A stretch of DNA of 64,000 nt. Origin: Coprococcus phoceensis (GTDB lineage Bacteria; Bacillota; Clostridia; Lachnospirales; Lachnospiraceae). The DNA is taken from the NCBI RefSeq assembly GCF_900104635.1, contig NZ_FNWC01000007.1:1959421-2023420 (forward strand), written 5' to 3'. A model generated the notes under the pieces. That model was not told where the DNA came from. It worked only from the letters and a program-made list of their open reading frames with translations, and searched no databases. Within the stretch, counting starts at the first letter, position 1, and each line of letters opens with the position of its first letter. Shown here in pieces: positions 44,564 through 53,045 of the stretch. A program made the translations under genes and the position numbers.

Positions 44564-44648
44564 CTTTTCTTTTTAGGAATTTCTTGCACTTCCTTGCTAT
44601 TTTCTTTGCTAATTTCATCTCTGCACTAGTGTACTTTATCACGCAAAA

Positions 44649-44686
44649 ACCAGCGGAGATTCATCTTTCCCTGAATCTCCGCTGGT
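44649..44686 (-). terminator. Terminator after the prolyl-tRNA deacylase gene
   Basis: A perfect 15-bp inverted repeat (ACCAGCGGAGATTCA and its complement, 8-nt loop) starts 17 bp after the stop and is followed on the minus strand by TTTTTG. It insulates the RhuM promoter from transcription upstream. Confidence 0.9.
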
Positions 44687-44702
44687 CTGATTCTTTATTC
44701 TA

Positions 44703-45242
44703 TTACAATTCCATAATCTTTGCTTTATGTCTGATTTGTGGCAAAAATTTATTCAACAAATCTTCTGTCTTCATTTTCAAATGACTTGTATTAATCCCCG
44801 GATTGCAGCCAAACCATTCTTCCTGTGCAACTTCTTTGTCCACAATCAATTGAACATAATCGTCTTCGTCATTGATCAATCCCATGACAGACGCAGATCC
44901 CGGTTTCGTTCCAAGATGCTCTTTCATCAGTTCTCCTGAGGCAAATGAAAGATGCGGTACTCCGATTTTTTTACTCAATGTGTTCGTATCCAAAGATTTG
45001 TTTGCCGGAAGCACAACCAAAAAGAAACTCGTTTTTTTCTTATTGCACAAGAAAATGCTTTTTCGAATCTCTGTTCCAAGCGCCTTGTCAATCTCCTCAC
45101 ACTCTTCCATCGTCTCCACAACATCATTGTCGACTCTCTCATAAGAAATTTTCAGTTTATCCAGTATCTGATACACCTTTTTTTCTGTTGCTACGCGATC
45201 ATCCGTCGGTGCTGTTGTATAAATATCACTAATATATATCAT
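44703..45242 (-). CDS. YbaK/ProX-type aminoacyl-tRNA deacylase
   Basis: A 179-residue protein of the prolyl-tRNA-synthetase-associated (ProX/YbaK) fold: YERVDNDVVETMEECEEIDK, CNKKKTSFFLVVLPANKSLD, SFASGELMKEHLGTKPGSAS and the nearby VMGLINDEDDYVQLIVDKEV. Such proteins remove wrongly attached amino acids (usually Ala) from tRNA-Pro. The ATG at 45242 has AAAGGGG at good spacing; the frame is open 14 codons upstream without support. It is a single gene with a strong terminator. Confidence 0.9.
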   Translation of the reverse strand: MIYISDIYTTAPTDDRVATEKKVYQILDKLKISYERVDNDVVETMEECEEIDKALGTEIRKSIFLCNKKKTSFFLVVLPANKSLDTNTLSKKIGVPHLSFASGELMKEHLGTKPGSASVMGLINDEDDYVQLIVDKEVAQEEWFGCNPGINTSHLKMKTEDLLNKFLPQIRHKAKIMEL

Positions 45243-45340
45243 CTTAGTTCCCCTTTCTCTAATGCTTGTCTTTGATAAGGACATCTTAGCATTTTCGAGT
45301 AAAAAGAACTACCAAAACCTTAACAAAAAATATTAATATC

Positions 45341-46270
45341 TTAACATTTCATATTTTTATAAGCTTTTGGAGTAACACCAGTCATTTTCTTAAAACATTG
45401 AATGAAATGGCTCACACTGTTGAATCCAACCGCCCCGGAAACTTCCGTTACCGATAGTTCCGTCCCTCTTAGCAACTCTTTGCTTCTCAATATGCGGTAT
45501 TCTGCCAGATACTCGTTCGGGCTTTTGCAGACAACTTCCTTAAATCCTCTGCAGCATTCTCCAACACTGACATTCCCTGCCTGCGCAATATCCGCCAGAC
45601 ACATCGGATGCATATACTGATTATGGATATAAGACAGCATCGCCTGTATCCGTTCCTGCTTTCTAATATAGCTGTTGGAAATTTTCTTTCCACTTTTCTC
45701 TATATTGCAAATCATCATGTACCATATCTCCACAATTTTTATTGCAATCTGATATTCTTCTCTTCCAACAGCTTGTCTTTTCTCTCTTCTTCTTTTAAAC
45801 AGGAGCTCCATCTTTAGCAGAGTATCCAGTATCTCCTTCTGCCATGACGTTGTCCTTTTAAATTCAACTACCGCTATCCCGTAATTTCCCACATAGGGAA
45901 GCACAAAATTCTCCTCCATAGTACTCCCTGAGAAGAAAGATACTACCTTGTCCGGAAAATTAAAACTGAGATATCTGCCTCCATCGCTAATCTCTGTCGT
46001 TATATGGAGAAGATTTCGATTGATAAAAATTCCATTTCCTTCATCCAGCGTATATAATTTCCCATCTACTCTCAATTTCAGCTTTCCGCTTGTCACGACA
46101 GTAAACTGCAGTTCCTCATGCCAGTGCAAGTCCATATATCCCCTTCCCGATGGTTCAATATTCCCCTGCGTTACCGTGTACATCTCAATCGGAAACCCTT
46201 TATCCGTATAATAATTAATCTCATGTAATGGTTTTTCTATCTGCTTTGGATTACATCTTTGCATTTTCAT
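45341..46270 (-). CDS. AraC-family transcription regulator
   Basis: A 309-residue regulator. The N-terminal part is cupin-like (MDLHWHEELQFTVVTSGKLK, NGIFINRNLLHI), and the C-terminal about 100 residues hold two helix-turn-helix motifs (MCLADIAQAGNVSVGECCRG; LSVTEVSGAVGFNSVSHFIQ) ending CFKKMTGVTPKAYK. AraC proteins with this sensor usually respond to a small carbon compound. The ATG at 46270 follows a GTG and has a weak AGAGTG site. No catabolic genes lie nearby, so its target is unknown. It may be co-transcribed with the DUF4190 gene 10 bp upstream. Confidence 0.9.
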   Translation of the reverse strand: MKMQRCNPKQIEKPLHEINYYTDKGFPIEMYTVTQGNIEPSGRGYMDLHWHEELQFTVVTSGKLKLRVDGKLYTLDEGNGIFINRNLLHITTEISDGGRYLSFNFPDKVVSFFSGSTMEENFVLPYVGNYGIAVVEFKRTTSWQKEILDTLLKMELLFKRRREKRQAVGREEYQIAIKIVEIWYMMICNIEKSGKKISNSYIRKQERIQAMLSYIHNQYMHPMCLADIAQAGNVSVGECCRGFKEVVCKSPNEYLAEYRILRSKELLRGTELSVTEVSGAVGFNSVSHFIQCFKKMTGVTPKAYKNMKC

Positions 46271-46280
46271 CACACTCTAT

Positions 46281-46658
46281 TTAGAAAAAGTCTCGATATT
46301 GATTCATGTCATCATCATCGTAAAAGAAATCGTCATAATAATCATCGAAGAAATCATCACGCGGCTGTTCTTCATAGTACGGAGTCTGTTCTTCTATGGA
46401 AGGAACCTGACTCTCCACTGTGCCCGCTATCAAAATTATAGCAACCGCAAATACGGATAAAATCAGTCCAAATGCAGATGTCGCAATACCTGCAATCGCA
46501 AATCCACGTTCCTGTTTTCTCTTAGACAGATAATAGACCCCAAGTCCTGCTCCCACAACTGCACATAATCCGGACATCACCACCGTCCAGCACAAAAGAA
46601 TAGAGACAATCCCAAGTACCATAGAGGTAATTCCCAGTCCTTTATATTGGTTATCCAT
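46281..46658 (-). CDS. DUF4190 membrane protein with acidic tail
   Basis: A 125-residue protein with two membrane helices (SMVLGIVSILLCWTVVMSGL and FAIAGIATSAFGLILSVFAV) separated by the basic turn YLSKRKQERG, the usual DUF4190 pattern. The C-terminal 35 residues are rich in Asp, Tyr, Phe and Glu (PRDDFFDDYYDDFFYDDDD), a strongly acidic, low-complexity tail. Function is unknown. GAAGGGAT precedes the ATG. It lies between pyrD and the AraC gene, 29 bp after pyrD. Confidence 0.82.
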   Translation of the reverse strand: MDNQYKGLGITSMVLGIVSILLCWTVVMSGLCAVVGAGLGVYYLSKRKQERGFAIAGIATSAFGLILSVFAVAIILIAGTVESQVPSIEEQTPYYEEQPRDDFFDDYYDDFFYDDDDMNQYRDFF

Positions 46659-46687
46659 CTTGTATCCCTTCTTTCTTCACACTACAA

Positions 46688-47590
46688 TCAGTCTACCAGT
46701 CCAACCATCTCATTCACAGAAGTAAATCCATATTGTTTCATATAATCTTGAATTCCATCTACGATTTCCATCGTCACAGATGGATTATGGAAGTTCGCTG
46801 TGCCGACAGAGACTGCGCTTGCTCCTGCAAGGATCATCTCGATTGCATCCTCCGCACTTGCGATTCCTCCCATTCCGATGATCGGCACTTTTACCGCATG
46901 GAATGCCTGATATACCATGCGGACTGCGATTGGATGAATCGCCGGTCCTGACACTCCGCCCGTTTTATTTGCGAGCACAAATTTGCGACGGTTAATGTCA
47001 ATCTTCATTCCTGTAAGTGTATTGATCAGAGAAATTGCATCTGCTCCGCCTGCTTCCACTGCCTTCGCCATCTCTGCAATATCAGTCACATTCGGACTCA
47101 ATTTCATGATGACCGGCTGTTTTGCATATTTCTTTACTGCTTTTGTAATCTCTTCTGCCGCTTTCGCATTCTGACCAAATGCAATTCCACCCTCCTTGAC
47201 ATTTGGACAGGAAATGTTGATCTCCAGCATATCTACACCCTCGTCTGCAAGACGTTCCACAACCTCACAGTAATCTTCTGTAGATTTTCCACACACATTC
47301 ACGATAATCTTTGTGTCATACTGTTTTAAAAACGGAATGTCTCTCTCACAGAACAATTCAATCCCCGGATTCTGAAGACCTACTGCATTCATCATTCCAC
47401 CGTATGTCTCTGCAACTCTCGGTGTCGGATTTCCCGCCCAAGGAATATTTGCAACTCCTTTTGTCGTGACGGCTCCAAGTCTGTTCAAATCAACAAACTC
47501 TGCAAATTCTGCTCCCGAACCAAATGTACCGGATGCCACTGTCACCGGATTATTCCACTCTACACCTGCAATATTTACTTTCATATTCAT
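46688..47590 (-). CDS. pyrD: PyrD, dihydroorotate dehydrogenase class 1B catalytic subunit
   Basis: A 300-residue FMN enzyme: VASGTFGSGAEFAEFVDLNR, LEINISCPNVKEGG (active-site Cys), VMKLSPNVTD and PIIGMGGIASAEDAIEMILA. Class 1B forms a heterotetramer with PyrK and passes electrons to NAD+, making orotate. The ATG at 47590 overlaps the pyrK stop by one base and has GGAGGTGGAG; the frame is open to 47635 inside pyrK. Last pyrimidine gene of the operon pyrC-pyrF-pyrK-pyrD. Confidence 0.97.
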   Translation of the reverse strand: MNMKVNIAGVEWNNPVTVASGTFGSGAEFAEFVDLNRLGAVTTKGVANIPWAGNPTPRVAETYGGMMNAVGLQNPGIELFCERDIPFLKQYDTKIIVNVCGKSTEDYCEVVERLADEGVDMLEINISCPNVKEGGIAFGQNAKAAEEITKAVKKYAKQPVIMKLSPNVTDIAEMAKAVEAGGADAISLINTLTGMKIDINRRKFVLANKTGGVSGPAIHPIAVRMVYQAFHAVKVPIIGMGGIASAEDAIEMILAGASAVSVGTANFHNPSVTMEIVDGIQDYMKQYGFTSVNEMVGLVD

Positions 47591-48372
47591 TAGATCTCCA
47601 CCTCCGTAGACAGGAATACCGGACCGTCCTTGCAAATGCGCTTGTTATTTACATTGCTGTGGTGATCCTTTTCTTTTGACTGGCATACACACGCAAGACA
47701 TGCCCCGATACCGCACGCCATTCTCTCTTCCAGAGAAATATAACATTCAATTCCTTGTTCCTCTGCATATTGTTTGATTGCGCGAAGCATTGGAGTAGGT
47801 CCACATGCGTAAATGATATCCGCCTCAAGTCCATTTTCACGAATCGCATCCATGACATTTCCTTTTGTTCCGACACTTCCATCCTCTGTCGAGATATAGA
47901 CGGTTCCATTTTCCTCAAACTGCTCCTTTAAAAATGTATCTGCATCACGATATCCCATGATAATCTGCTTCTCACAGTCAAGCTGTTTTGCAAGCTCCAA
48001 AATCGGCGGAACTCCAATACCTCCACCTATCAAAAATGCTCGTTTCCCTTTTCCTGCTTCTAACGGAAAACCATTCCCTAAAGGTCCAATGATCGGAAGT
48101 GTATCTCCCGCTTTCATCTTGGAAAACTGCTCTGTCCCCGTCTTTTCTGCTGTCACACGGTATACAACCCGAAGTTTCGATGTTTCCGTATCAATCTCGC
48201 AGATACTGATCGGTCTTGGAAGCAGTTTGCTTCCGTCATTTGTGTACATGGAAATAAACTGTCCCGGTCTTGCAGTCTTTGCAGCTTCCGTCTGAATCCA
48301 CATACTAAAAATCCCGTCTGCCAGCTGTTCCTGTGAAACAACTGTAACTGTCTCTCTCTTTCTCGCTGCCAT
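47590..48372 (-). CDS. pyrK: PyrK, dihydroorotate dehydrogenase electron-transfer subunit
   Basis: A 260-residue FAD and 2Fe-2S protein. LLPRPISICEIDTETSKL is the FAD site, FLIGGGIGVPPILELAK and IIYACGPTPML the NAD region, and CGIGACLACVCQSK with Cys further on the iron-sulphur cluster ligands. It carries electrons from PyrD to NAD+. AAGGAG precedes the ATG, 12 bp after pyrF. Length and domain order are as expected. Confidence 0.97.
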   Translation of the reverse strand: MAARKRETVTVVSQEQLADGIFSMWIQTEAAKTARPGQFISMYTNDGSKLLPRPISICEIDTETSKLRVVYRVTAEKTGTEQFSKMKAGDTLPIIGPLGNGFPLEAGKGKRAFLIGGGIGVPPILELAKQLDCEKQIIMGYRDADTFLKEQFEENGTVYISTEDGSVGTKGNVMDAIRENGLEADIIYACGPTPMLRAIKQYAEEQGIECYISLEERMACGIGACLACVCQSKEKDHHSNVNNKRICKDGPVFLSTEVEI

Positions 48373-48384
48373 CTTACATTCTCC

Positions 48385-49311
48385 TTATCTGCTCTCGAGC
48401 GCTCCATTAATATCTTTCACCATTGCCTCAACAGCTGCTCTTGAAGCCTCTCCAAAATTCTCTGCGCCAAATTTCGCATATGCTTCCTGTTTGTACGCCG
48501 CGATAATTCCACGTGAAGAATTTACGATTGCTCCTAGTCCGTCTTCGTTAAAGAAATGAACAAGGTCTTTTCCCTGGCCTCCCTGCGCTCCGTATCCTGG
48601 AACAAGGATGTAAGATTTTGGCATTACTTTACGAAGTACTTTTCCCATCTCCGGATAAGTTGCCCCTACAACAGCTCCGATATAGCTGTATTCGTCTCCC
48701 ATGCAGGTTTCTCCCCACTGTGCCACTTTTTCTCCTACCAATTCATACAATGGTTTTCCATTGATCAACTGATCTTGAAATTCTCCACTTGACGGATTCG
48801 ATGTCTTTACTAAAATAAAGAGTCCCTTCTTTTCTTCTTTGCACACATCGATAAATGGATTCACCCCATCCGAACCAAGATATGGGTTCACTGTCACAAA
48901 ATCCTCGTCAAACGGCACATATGATTTACTTCCCACCTGCACGCGTCCAAGGTGACCGACTGCATATGCTGCTGATGTAGAACCAATATCACCACGTTTG
49001 ATGTCACCGATGACAACAAGTCCTTTTTCTTTACAATAATCCACTGTCTTTTTAAATGCTTCCAATCCCGGAATCCCAAACTGCTCATACATTGCAATCT
49101 GTGGTTTGACTGCCGGAATCAGATCATATGTCTTATCCACGATTTCTTTATTGAACTGCCAGATTGCCTCCGCAGCGCCTTCCAATGTCTCTCCAAATTC
49201 TGCAAACGCTTTTTTTTGCACCTGCTCCGGAATATAATTGAGCATCGGATCCAGACCAACTACGATCGGCGCCTTTGTCTTTTTAATATTCTCTACTAAC
49301 TTGTTAATCAT
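48385..49311 (-). CDS. pyrF: PyrF, orotidine 5'-phosphate decarboxylase (type 2)
   Basis: A 308-residue decarboxylase of the longer type 2 class. Residues include IVVGLDPMLNYIPEQVQKKA, VVIGDIKRGDIGSTSAAYAV (the catalytic Asp/Lys/Asp), VNPYLGSDGVNPFID and the phosphate-binding VPGYGAQGGQGKDL. It makes UMP from OMP. AGGAGG is well spaced from the ATG. It follows pyrC by 12 bp. Confidence 0.97.
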   Translation of the reverse strand: MINKLVENIKKTKAPIVVGLDPMLNYIPEQVQKKAFAEFGETLEGAAEAIWQFNKEIVDKTYDLIPAVKPQIAMYEQFGIPGLEAFKKTVDYCKEKGLVVIGDIKRGDIGSTSAAYAVGHLGRVQVGSKSYVPFDEDFVTVNPYLGSDGVNPFIDVCKEEKKGLFILVKTSNPSSGEFQDQLINGKPLYELVGEKVAQWGETCMGDEYSYIGAVVGATYPEMGKVLRKVMPKSYILVPGYGAQGGQGKDLVHFFNEDGLGAIVNSSRGIIAAYKQEAYAKFGAENFGEASRAAVEAMVKDINGALESR

Positions 49312-49323
49312 CTTTCATTCCTC

Positions 49324-50610
49324 CTAGTATGATGTATTTTCATATACGATAGTGCCGTCCACCAATGTGTAACGCACATCGCCTTTCACTTTCCAACCGT
49401 CAAACGGTGTATTTTTCCCTTTTGAGAAAAATGTATTTTTGTCAATTATGTATTCTCTGTTCGGATCGAAAATCACGAGATCCGCAATCTTTCCTTCCGA
49501 AACTGCTCCCTTGTCCTGCAAGCCTAAAATCTTTGCCGGGTAATAGCTTGTTTTTTCTGCCATCTGCATCGGTGTCAGAACTCCGGTATCCACCAATTCC
49601 GTGTAAGTCAGACTTGCCATTGTCTCAAGTCCTACGATACCGAACATCGCCTCTTTCATAGACTTATTTTTTTCCTCCTCTGAGTGCGGTGCATGATCTG
49701 TAGCAATCACGTCCATAATATCTTCCTTCAGTCCTGCTTTCAGCGCTTCCACATCGCTTTTTCCTCGAAGCGGCGGATTCATCTTGAAGTTCCCATGATC
49801 TTCTGTAATATCCCCTGTCGTCATTGTAAAATGATGCGGACACACCTCTGCTGTGACCGGCAAGCCCTCTTTTTTTGCTGCCCTCACCAGTTTGACACTG
49901 TCCTCTGTTGAGCAATGACAAAGATGCAGCCTCACCCCAGTCTCTTTCGCAAGGAGAATATCTCTTGCCACAATGACATCTTCCACCGCGTTCGTAATTC
50001 CTTTCAGCCCCAGTGTCTCTGCCTTTTTATCGGCGTGCATCACTCCGCCTTCCACCATTGTAATATCTTCACAGTGTGCAAAAATCGCAATTCCTTGTTC
50101 TTTTGCAATCTTCATCGCCTTGCGGTATAAAGATGCATTCATCACAGATTTTCCATCTTCGCTGATTGCGTGGCATCCTGCTTTTGCCATTCCGACAATA
50201 TCTGCGAGTTCCTCGCCTGCCTGCCCAACTGTAATCGCGCCGAGCTGTATCACATGCACTTTGGACTCTTTTTTTGCCCTTTCATGCACTTGTCTCACTT
50301 TCTCTTCTGTATCAATAACAGGTTTTGTGTTTGGCATTGCACAGATTGTCGTGACACCACCTCTTGCCGCCGCATCTCCTCCCGTCTTAAGCGTCTCTTT
50401 ATATTCCAGTCCCGGATCTCGCAAATGCACATGCAAATCAATAAATCCTGGCATCACAAAACAGCCTTTCGCATCAATCACCTTATCTGCTGCATCTGCA
50501 ATATGTTCTGCCACCTTTACAATCTTTTTTCCTTCCACAAGGATATCATATATCCCCTCTGTTTTACTTTCCGGATCCAGCACATGTCCATTTTGAATCA
50601 AAGTTTTCAT
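49324..50610 (-). CDS. pyrC: PyrC, dihydroorotase
   Basis: A 428-residue type I dihydroorotase. FIDLHVHLRDPGLEYKET holds the metal-binding HxH, followed by GGVTTICAMPNTKPV, IFAHCEDITMVEGGVMH, LHLCHCSTED, CPHHF and ATDHAPHSEEEK. It cyclises carbamoyl aspartate. The ATG at 50610 has AAAGGATG; the open frame begins 11 codons earlier without a site. First gene of the operon. No PyrR-type attenuator hairpin is visible in the short leader. Confidence 0.97.
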   Translation of the reverse strand: MKTLIQNGHVLDPESKTEGIYDILVEGKKIVKVAEHIADAADKVIDAKGCFVMPGFIDLHVHLRDPGLEYKETLKTGGDAAARGGVTTICAMPNTKPVIDTEEKVRQVHERAKKESKVHVIQLGAITVGQAGEELADIVGMAKAGCHAISEDGKSVMNASLYRKAMKIAKEQGIAIFAHCEDITMVEGGVMHADKKAETLGLKGITNAVEDVIVARDILLAKETGVRLHLCHCSTEDSVKLVRAAKKEGLPVTAEVCPHHFTMTTGDITEDHGNFKMNPPLRGKSDVEALKAGLKEDIMDVIATDHAPHSEEEKNKSMKEAMFGIVGLETMASLTYTELVDTGVLTPMQMAEKTSYYPAKILGLQDKGAVSEGKIADLVIFDPNREYIIDKNTFFSKGKNTPFDGWKVKGDVRYTLVDGTIVYENTSY

Positions 50611-50667
50611 TATGTTTTCATCCTTTCTTCTAGATTTGAGCATAAAATTACATACTACTTTTATTCT

Positions 50668-50696
50668 ATCATAGAGATAAAAAAAATGGAATGCAA
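50668..50696 (-). promoter_or_regulatory. Promoter of the pyr operon
   Basis: The minus strand has TTGCAT (50691-50696), exactly 17 nt, and TATGAT (50668-50673). The -35 box lies within the terminator hairpin of the gene before it, so terminator and promoter overlap. The leader would be about 50 nt. Confidence 0.6.
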
Positions 50697-50712
50697 AATT
50701 TACATTCCATTT
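50684..50712 (-). terminator. Terminator overlapping the ctpA stop codon
   Basis: A 10-bp stem (AAATGGAATG and CATTCCATTT, 9-nt loop) includes the last codons and stop of the protease gene and is followed on the minus strand by a run of T. It looks like a typical intrinsic terminator. Confidence 0.85.
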
Positions 50713-51890
50713 CCCTTCACAATCTCAATTGCTTTTTCCAGCTGATTATCTGCCGCCGGATCTTCTTCATTGTATTCATATTCAACTTCCACATCCGGAT
50801 CGATCCCCGTCCCATGAATATTTCTTCCCTTCGGTGTAAAATATTCGGAGATGGTCAATTTAATACTTGTTCCATCTGTCAACGGAAATATCTGTTGTAC
50901 GATCCCTTTTCCGAATGTAGTTGTTCCCACAAGTGTTCCAACTCCATAATCCTGAACCGCACCCGCAAAAATCTCAGATGCACTGGCACTGTTTCCATTT
51001 GTCAGCACTGACAGCGGAATCTCCAGCTTATGTTCCTCATCTGATGTGTAAGTTTCTCCTTCTCCATTCTTGTCTTTCGTAGAAACAATAGTTCCTTCCG
51101 GCAAAATCAGATCAAGGATGTCACAAACAGTGTCAAGATTTCCTCCCGGATTGTCGCGAAGATCAATGACAAGTCCTGTCATTCCCTGAGCCTCTAAATC
51201 TTCCAAGGCAGAAGCAAACTGATCATACGTCACGGAATCAAATTCTGTAATTCTGATATAGCCGATTCCGTCTGACTTCATCTCGTGTTCAACCGTATGT
51301 ACTTCCACCATTTTTCTCGTCGCTGTCGCCGTATACTCTTCCATGTTTTCACCACGAAGAACTGTAATCTCTACCTGTGTTCCCTCTTCGCCTTTAATCT
51401 TGGCAACAACATTATTGAGATCTTGACCGGTCACATCCTCTCCATCGATTTTATAGAGAATATCTCCCGCCTGAAATCCGGCTTCTGCTCCTGCTCCTTC
51501 TTCGTACACATTCACAAATGTCATGGCTCCTGTCTCAGAATCCTGCGTGATTGAAACACCAATTCCACTAAACTTTCCTTCTGTTGACTCAAACAGACTG
51601 TCCGTCTCCTCTTTGTCATAATAAACAGAATACGGATCACCAAGACCACTTACATATCCTTTGATCAAAAACTCTTTCAATTCGTCATCTGAAACTTCAT
51701 CACTATGAAGATAAACTTCATCGATCAAGCTTCTAAGTGTCTCCAATTTCTTTTCAGTTCCCATCGTGACAACTTTGTCATCTCTAGACATTTTATAGAT
51801 GAAGAAGCTGCCTCCTACAAATGCTACCGCTAATAACATAGCAAGGGCACCGCAAAGTGCCCCTTTTAAAAAGCTATTTTTCTTTTCCAT
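50700..51890 (-). CDS. CtpA-type carboxy-terminal processing protease (S41)
   Basis: A 396-residue exported or membrane-anchored protease with one N-terminal hydrophobic helix (GALCGALAMLLAVAFVGGSF), a PDZ domain at about 100-190 (FQAGDILYKIDGEDVTGQDL), and the S41 catalytic core: VIDLRDNPGGNLDTV, VLTNGNSASASEIFAGAVQD with the catalytic Ser, and TTFGKGIVQQIFPL with the Lys. Such proteases trim exported proteins, including wall hydrolases. It is next to an M23 hydrolase and ftsEX, so these may be its partners. AGAAGG lies upstream of the ATG. Confidence 0.93.
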   Translation of the reverse strand: MEKKNSFLKGALCGALAMLLAVAFVGGSFFIYKMSRDDKVVTMGTEKKLETLRSLIDEVYLHSDEVSDDELKEFLIKGYVSGLGDPYSVYYDKEETDSLFESTEGKFSGIGVSITQDSETGAMTFVNVYEEGAGAEAGFQAGDILYKIDGEDVTGQDLNNVVAKIKGEEGTQVEITVLRGENMEEYTATATRKMVEVHTVEHEMKSDGIGYIRITEFDSVTYDQFASALEDLEAQGMTGLVIDLRDNPGGNLDTVCDILDLILPEGTIVSTKDKNGEGETYTSDEEHKLEIPLSVLTNGNSASASEIFAGAVQDYGVGTLVGTTTFGKGIVQQIFPLTDGTSIKLTISEYFTPKGRNIHGTGIDPDVEVEYEYNEEDPAADNQLEKAIEIVKGNGM

Positions 51891-51906
51891 TCACCAATAT
51901 ACCTTC

Positions 51907-53037
51907 TTACATATAATTTGACGGGTTCACCGGAACACCATTTAATTCCACCTGAAAATGCAGGTGGTTTCCGGTCGATTGTCCTGTCGTACCTACGCCT
52001 CCGATATTCTGCCCTTTTTCCACTGTCTGACCTTCTGACACATACGGCATCTGCCACATATGCATATATTTTGTCACAAGCCCATTGCCATGGTTGATAA
52101 CAACCCAGTATCCGGCAGAGTTGCTGTATCCGGCTGTTGTCACCTTTCCGGCTGCTGCCGCATAGATCGGAGTCCCCGGCGCCGCAGCATAATCATGTCC
52201 CTTGTGCGGTCTGGAATCACCGATTCCCTCACGTACTTCTCCGAAGTAGCTTGACTGGTAACTCATACCCGGACAAGGATGAGTGAAGAAACCATTCCCA
52301 CTCACAACAGAATCTCCGGCAGTACCGCCAGAATTTCCATTATTCTGCTGTGCCTGCTGCTTAGCTGCCTCCTCTGCTTCCTGCCTTCTTCGCTCTGCTT
52401 CCTTGGCAGCTGTGATCAATCCCTGCACTTCGGTCATCTCGGATTCAATACTCGCAATCTCCGAAGCCTTCTCCGTCAAAAGCTTCTCCACTGCTGTCTG
52501 CTTTTCTGTGAGACTCGCCTGAAGTGTGTGCAGCTCTTCATATTCTTTATTTAACTTTGCCTCTTCTTCCTCCACTTTCTTTACAAGCTTCTGGAATTTT
52601 TTCAACATATCTCTGTCATACTCAGACATCTTTGTGGCGTACTCCGCCTTATTCAAAAAGTCTGCCATATCTTTTGCTTCCAGCATGATCTCTAAAAATT
52701 CGGAACTTCCATTTTCATAAATGTACTTGATTCTTTTTTTCATGCTTTCATACTGATTCTGCTCATCTACCTTTGCGTTGACAAGTTCTTCTTCAGCCTT
52801 TTCGATTTCCGACTCTTTTTTTGTCATGTCCTCTTCTGACTTTTTCATGTCCGTCACAATGGTATTCAATTGTTCCGCCAAAGAAGACTTTTCTGATTCG
52901 GCGGCCTTTTTCTGTTCTTCTAATTGCTGTGCCTTCTGTTGTGCATCGGATAAATCCGTCGCATATGTCGGCATGATAAAACTGAGTGAAAGTACTCCTG
53001 CAATCATACAGTTCGCAATTCTTCTTCTTTTTGTCAT
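51907..53037 (-). CDS. Secreted M23 peptidoglycan hydrolase with coiled coil (PcsB/EnvC-like)
   Basis: A 376-residue secreted protein: signal peptide (1-27), a long coiled coil (about 28-225, for example QQKAQQLEEQKKAAESEKSS), a Gly/Asn/Gln linker, then an M23 zinc peptidase or LytM domain with RPHKGHDYAA and GNHLHFQVEL carrying the zinc and catalytic histidines. This layout is that of PcsB, CwlO and EnvC, whose coiled coil is controlled by FtsEX during cell separation. AGGTGA precedes the ATG, 8 bp after ftsX. Confidence 0.93.
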   Translation of the reverse strand: MTKRRRIANCMIAGVLSLSFIMPTYATDLSDAQQKAQQLEEQKKAAESEKSSLAEQLNTIVTDMKKSEEDMTKKESEIEKAEEELVNAKVDEQNQYESMKKRIKYIYENGSSEFLEIMLEAKDMADFLNKAEYATKMSEYDRDMLKKFQKLVKKVEEEEAKLNKEYEELHTLQASLTEKQTAVEKLLTEKASEIASIESEMTEVQGLITAAKEAERRRQEAEEAAKQQAQQNNGNSGGTAGDSVVSGNGFFTHPCPGMSYQSSYFGEVREGIGDSRPHKGHDYAAAPGTPIYAAAAGKVTTAGYSNSAGYWVVINHGNGLVTKYMHMWQMPYVSEGQTVEKGQNIGGVGTTGQSTGNHLHFQVELNGVPVNPSNYM

Positions 53038-53045
53038 AAAGTCAC

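Noticed and set aside
44440..44784. Plus-strand open frame of 114 codons across the gap before the deacylase gene
   Set aside because: It crosses the RhuM promoter, the LexA box and the 15-bp terminator stem and enters the deacylase gene in antisense. No ribosome site and no family resemblance.
49973..50745. Plus-strand open frames of 191 and 207 codons over pyrC
   Set aside because: Shadows of the dihydroorotase gene. The metal-binding motifs are all on the minus strand.
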